Part shown: one piece after another, positions 31,215 through 34,196 of the stretch | How positions within the stretch are numbered: position 1 is the first letter of the stretch | How the letters are laid out: each line of letters starts with the position of its first letter | Assembly (NCBI RefSeq): GCF_002899695.1 | Contig: NZ_PPEL01000021.1 | Location: 1-34,196, forward strand | Length of the DNA: 34,196 nucleotides | Direction of reading: 5' to 3' | Source: Rubneribacter badeniensis | GTDB lineage: Bacteria > Actinomycetota > Coriobacteriia > Coriobacteriales > Eggerthellaceae | Translations under genes and position numbers: made by a program | The notes under the pieces: model-generated | The model's database searches: none | What the model was told of the DNA's origin: nothing | Seen by the model: the letters and a program-made list of their open reading frames with translations, nothing else

Positions 31215-33953
31215 CTATTTGTCGCGATGGTCGCCCGTCTTCTCGGCCAGCGCCGCCTGGCCGGCGGCGAGGCGCGCGAGCGGCACGCGGTAGGGCGAGC
31301 AGCTCACGTAGTCGAGGCCGATCTGATGGAACGTCCGCACGGAGTCGGGATCGCCGCCGTGCTCGCCGCACACGCCGCACACGAGGTCGGGATTGCCCTT
31401 ATGCCCCAGCTCAACGCCCATCTTCACGAGCTTCGCCACGCCCGGATCGATGGTGGCGAAGGGGTTGAAGGGCAGCAGGCGCTCGGCCAGGTACTGCGGG
31501 ACGAACTCGGCCTCCACGTCGTCACGGCTGAAGCCGAACGTCGTCTGCGTGAGATCGTTCGTGCCGAAGCTGAAGAAGTCGGCCTGCGTGGCGATCTCGT
31601 CGGCCGTCACAGCGGCGCGTGGCAGCTCGATCATCGTGCCCACCGGGATGTCGAGCTCCACTCCCTCCTCGGAGGCCACCTGGGCGATGACATCCTCGGC
31701 CACACGGCGCAGCTTCTCGAGCTCGGCCGTCACGGACACGAGCGGGATCATGATCTCGGGCTTGGGGTCGAGGCCCTCCTTCTTGAGCTGGGCGCAGGCG
31801 GTCGCGATGGCGCGCACCTGCATCGTCGGCAGAATGGGGTAGACGATGCCGAGGCGGCAGCCGCGCAAGCCCAGCATGGGGTTCGCCTCGCTCATGCCGT
31901 CGATCTGCTCCATGAGCAGGCGTTTGCGGGCGATCTCTTCCTTGTCGCCGCCCGTGGCCTCCAAGCGCGCGATCTCCACGTCAAGCGCCCGCGGACTCTC
32001 CAAGAACTCGTGCAGCGGCGGGTCGAGCAGGCGCACGATCACCGGCAGCCCGTCCATGGCGCGGAACATGCCGAGGAAGTCGCCTGTCTGCGCCTCGAGC
32101 AGCTCGCCCACAGCGCGCTCGCGCACGACCTCGTCCTCGTTCAGAATGAACGTCTGGATGATCCGCTTGCGATCACCTAGGAACATGTGCTCGGTGCGGC
32201 AGAGGCCAATGCCCTCGGCACCGAAGTTGCGCGAGAGCTGCGCGTCCTCGGGGTTGTCGGCGTTGGCGCGCACGCCGAGCGTGCGGAACTCGTCGGCCCA
32301 CTCGAGGATGGTGTCCAAATCGCCCGTCATCTCGGGCAGCACGAGCTCCACCGCGCCGAGCACGACCGTGCCGGTGGTGCCGTCGATGGAGATCATGTCC
32401 CCTTCGCGGATGACGATGCCGGTGCCCGCCACGACGGCCTGCTTGCGCTCCGCGTCGATCTTGAGCGCCTCGACGCCGCAGACGCACGGCGCGCCCATGC
32501 CGCGGGCGATGACGGCCGCATGCGACGTCTTGCCGCCGTGCGAGGTGAGGATGCCTTCGGCGGCGATCATGCCGGCGAGGTCGTCGGGGTTCGTCTCCCA
32601 GCGCACGAGCACGCACTTGCGGCCTGCCTCGGCGCAGGCCACCGCGTCGGCGGCCGAGAACACGGCCTCGCCCACCGCGGCGCCCGGGGAGGCGTTGAGG
32701 CCCTTGGCGATCACGTCGTAGTCCGCGTTCTTGTCGAACTGCGGGTGCAGCAGCTGGTCGAGCTGCTCGGGATCCACGCGCATGACGGCCTCCTCCTTGG
32801 AGATGAGGCCCTCCTTCTCCATCTCGATGGCGATGTGCAGCGCGGCGGCGGCGGTGCGCTTGCCCACGCGGGTCTGCAGCATCCAGAGCTTGCCCTGCTC
32901 GATGGTGAACTCGATGTCGCACATGTCGCGGAAGTGGTTCTCCAGCGTGACGAACACCTCTTCCAGCTCGCGCCCGGCCTCTTCCAAGCCCTCGACGTGC
33001 TTCAACTCGGCGATCGGCGAGGTGTTGCGGATGCCCGCCACCACGTCCTCGCCCTGGGCGTTCACCAGGTAGTCGCCGTAGAACTCCTTCTCGCCGTTGG
33101 CGGGGTTGCGCGTGAACGCCACGCCCGTGGCGGAGGTGTCGCCCTTGTTGCCGAACACCATGGACTGCACGTTCACGGCGGTGCCCAGATCATCGGCGAT
33201 CTTGTTCTGCTTGCGGTAGAGCGTCGCGCGCGGGTTGTTCCAGCTGCCGAACACGGCCTCGATGGCGAGCCTCAGCTGCACCATCGGATCCTGCGGGAAC
33301 TGGACGATCCCGTCGACCACGAGCGAGGGATGGGCCTCGGCCGAGACGTTCTCGGAGAAGATCTGCTTGAACTCGGCCACGAGCTCCTGCAAGTCCTCGG
33401 AGGTGAGGTCGGTGTCGGAGGCCGCGCCGCGCACGTTCTTCATGGCGGTGATGGCGTTCTCGAACAGATCGCCGTCGAGGCCCATGACCACGTTGGAGAA
33501 CATCTGGATGAAGCGGCGGTAGGAGTCCCAGGCGAAACGGGGATTGTCGGTCTGCTTGATCAGGCCGTTGATGGACTGGTCGTTCAGACCCAGGTTCAGC
33601 ACCGTGTCCATCATGCCCGGCATGGACATCGGCGCGCCGGAGCGCACGGACACGAGCAGCGGGTCGTCGGCGTCGCCGATCCTCTTGCCCATGCGGCGCT
33701 CGAGGTCCTCGCGGTAGGCCTGGATGGTGTCGAGCGCGCCCTCGGGCCAGGCGTTGCCGGCGCTGGCGTACTCCATGCAGGTCTGGCACGTGATGGTGAA
33801 GCCGGGAGGCACGGGAAGCCCGATGTTGGCCATCTCGGCGAGGTTGGCGCCCTTGCCGCCGAGGATCGCCTTCATGCTCGTGTTGCCCTCGGTCACGTTG
33901 TTGCCCTCGGCGTCCTTGCCGAACGCATAGACTCGCTTGACTTCTTCAGTCAC
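31215..33953 (-). CDS. ppdK: Pyruvate phosphate dikinase
   Basis: 912 residues from GTG 33951-33953, preceded by AAGGAG six bases away; the in-frame extension upstream runs through leader sequence and is unsupported. The N-terminal ATP-grasp part has YAFGKDAEGN, LGGKGANLAEMANIGLPVPPGF and SVRSGAPMSMPGMMDTVLNLGLN. The swivelling phosphohistidine domain has GGKTSHAAVIARGMG with catalytic His478, and the C-terminal PEP/pyruvate barrel has EGIGLCRTEHMF, MIELPRAA, FSFGTNDLTQ and GVCGEHGGDP with the catalytic Cys. It interconverts ATP + Pi + pyruvate and AMP + PPi + PEP; in anaerobes it often serves PPi-linked glycolysis or gluconeogenesis. Slightly longer than the usual 875-890. Monocistronic, with its own terminator. 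Confidence 0.97.
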   Translation of the reverse strand: MTEEVKRVYAFGKDAEGNNVTEGNTSMKAILGGKGANLAEMANIGLPVPPGFTITCQTCMEYASAGNAWPEGALDTIQAYREDLERRMGKRIGDADDPLLVSVRSGAPMSMPGMMDTVLNLGLNDQSINGLIKQTDNPRFAWDSYRRFIQMFSNVVMGLDGDLFENAITAMKNVRGAASDTDLTSEDLQELVAEFKQIFSENVSAEAHPSLVVDGIVQFPQDPMVQLRLAIEAVFGSWNNPRATLYRKQNKIADDLGTAVNVQSMVFGNKGDTSATGVAFTRNPANGEKEFYGDYLVNAQGEDVVAGIRNTSPIAELKHVEGLEEAGRELEEVFVTLENHFRDMCDIEFTIEQGKLWMLQTRVGKRTAAAALHIAIEMEKEGLISKEEAVMRVDPEQLDQLLHPQFDKNADYDVIAKGLNASPGAAVGEAVFSAADAVACAEAGRKCVLVRWETNPDDLAGMIAAEGILTSHGGKTSHAAVIARGMGAPCVCGVEALKIDAERKQAVVAGTGIVIREGDMISIDGTTGTVVLGAVELVLPEMTGDLDTILEWADEFRTLGVRANADNPEDAQLSRNFGAEGIGLCRTEHMFLGDRKRIIQTFILNEDEVVRERAVGELLEAQTGDFLGMFRAMDGLPVIVRLLDPPLHEFLESPRALDVEIARLEATGGDKEEIARKRLLMEQIDGMSEANPMLGLRGCRLGIVYPILPTMQVRAIATACAQLKKEGLDPKPEIMIPLVSVTAELEKLRRVAEDVIAQVASEEGVELDIPVGTMIELPRAAVTADEIATQADFFSFGTNDLTQTTFGFSRDDVEAEFVPQYLAERLLPFNPFATIDPGVAKLVKMGVELGHKGNPDLVCGVCGEHGGDPDSVRTFHQIGLDYVSCSPYRVPLARLAAGQAALAEKTGDHRDK

Positions 33954-33999
33954 CTTTTTCTCCTTAACCGCTTGGCTGCAGAAACGCACCCCGCCTCGT

Positions 34000-34029
34000 G
34001 CGGACGGCGACCGCCACGGACCCGTCCGC
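34000..34029 (-). promoter_or_regulatory. Hairpin in the ppdK leader
   Basis: GCGGACGG (34000-34007) and CCGTCCGC (34022-34029) form a perfect 8-bp stem with a 14-base loop in the ~98-base untranslated leader, about 47 bases upstream of the GTG start. Possible roles are RNA stability or regulation; no known riboswitch was recognised. Confidence 0.45.
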
Positions 34030-34057
34030 GCCTCCGGCGAAGGATGGACGCGCACAA

Positions 34058-34063
34058 ATCGTA
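34058..34063 (-). promoter_or_regulatory. Extended -10 promoter of ppdK
   Basis: On the minus strand TGTGCTACGAT contains TACGAT preceded by TG one base away, an extended -10. The -35 area is weak. Transcription would start near 34051. From 34068 to the window end (34196) only non-coding sequence is seen, including an eight-G run at 34187-34194. Confidence 0.55.
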
Positions 34064-34196
34064 GCACAAAACCCCTCCTGCGAAGTCATGGACGCGCCCT
34101 GCGGTAAGCAAGCTGTGGCAGACGGCCCCCAAGAGACGGGCGGCGACAGCGCAACGGAGGACCGTAACAGGCGTGGGGGCGTGACAGGGGGGGGTG

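Noticed and set aside
32187-34064. A 625-codon open frame on the plus strand opposite ppdK
   Set aside because: It is antisense to a clearly conserved PPDK, rich in His/Arg/Gly as expected for the mirror frame of GC-rich coding DNA, with no domain or ribosome site.
1-34196. tRNA, rRNA or CRISPR array
   Set aside because: No cloverleaf-like sequence, rRNA sequence or regularly spaced 24-40 bp repeats were seen; the only regular repeats are the short 11/22-bp units near 9.9 kb.

Overview
The window is GC-rich, densely coded bacterial chromosome, mostly on the minus strand. GC-biased codon use, a Tat-exported molybdenum hydroxylase with a haem c lipoprotein, a large MalT/LuxR-type regulator, a DUF5692-like membrane protein and pyruvate phosphate dikinase together suggest an anaerobic actinobacterium of the Coriobacteriia, probably Eggerthellaceae. 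This placement is an inference from gene content; no rRNA gene is present.

Layout. 1-2.9 kb: a two-component system of the BceRS type (kinase cut by the window edge), a small four-helix membrane protein and a lipoprotein. 3.1-11.7 kb: a housekeeping block read right to left, rplS - rnhB - yraN - comM - dprA - (interruption) - trmFO - xerC. This resembles the Firmicutes order, but topA, which often lies between dprA and trmFO, is replaced by a DUF4160/DUF2442 pair and a decayed ABC-transporter ATPase. 12.0-16.6 kb: an AzlCD amino-acid exporter, a divergent CLC-family protein whose end overlaps dgt, and an mtnA-dgt pair.

16.8-28.7 kb: the most distinctive region, two minus-strand transcription units that appear to form one system. 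Unit A encodes a Tat-exported 2Fe-2S subunit, a molybdopterin subunit, an FAD subunit with a PaoB-like cysteine loop, an unrecognised 351-residue protein, a di-haem lipoprotein and an XdhC/PaoD-type maturation factor. Unit B encodes a MocA-like cytidylyltransferase, a SufS-like cysteine desulfurase, a SufU-like sulfur carrier and the MalT/LuxR-type regulator. Both units begin with nearly the same 15-bp inverted repeat (13 of 15 bases identical), placed exactly 24 nt upstream of the proposed -10 box. I infer that the regulator binds this site, activating both enzyme and cofactor genes and possibly itself. The molybdenum subunit appears to lack the catalytic glutamate of the family, and the iron-sulfur subunit carries an added C2H2 zinc-finger-like motif, so the reaction is unclear.

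29.0-34.2 kb: a TetR regulator with two palindromes around its own promoter, followed by a polytopic membrane protein; two strong terminators facing each other; then ppdK (pyruvate phosphate dikinase) on the minus strand with a hairpin-containing leader.
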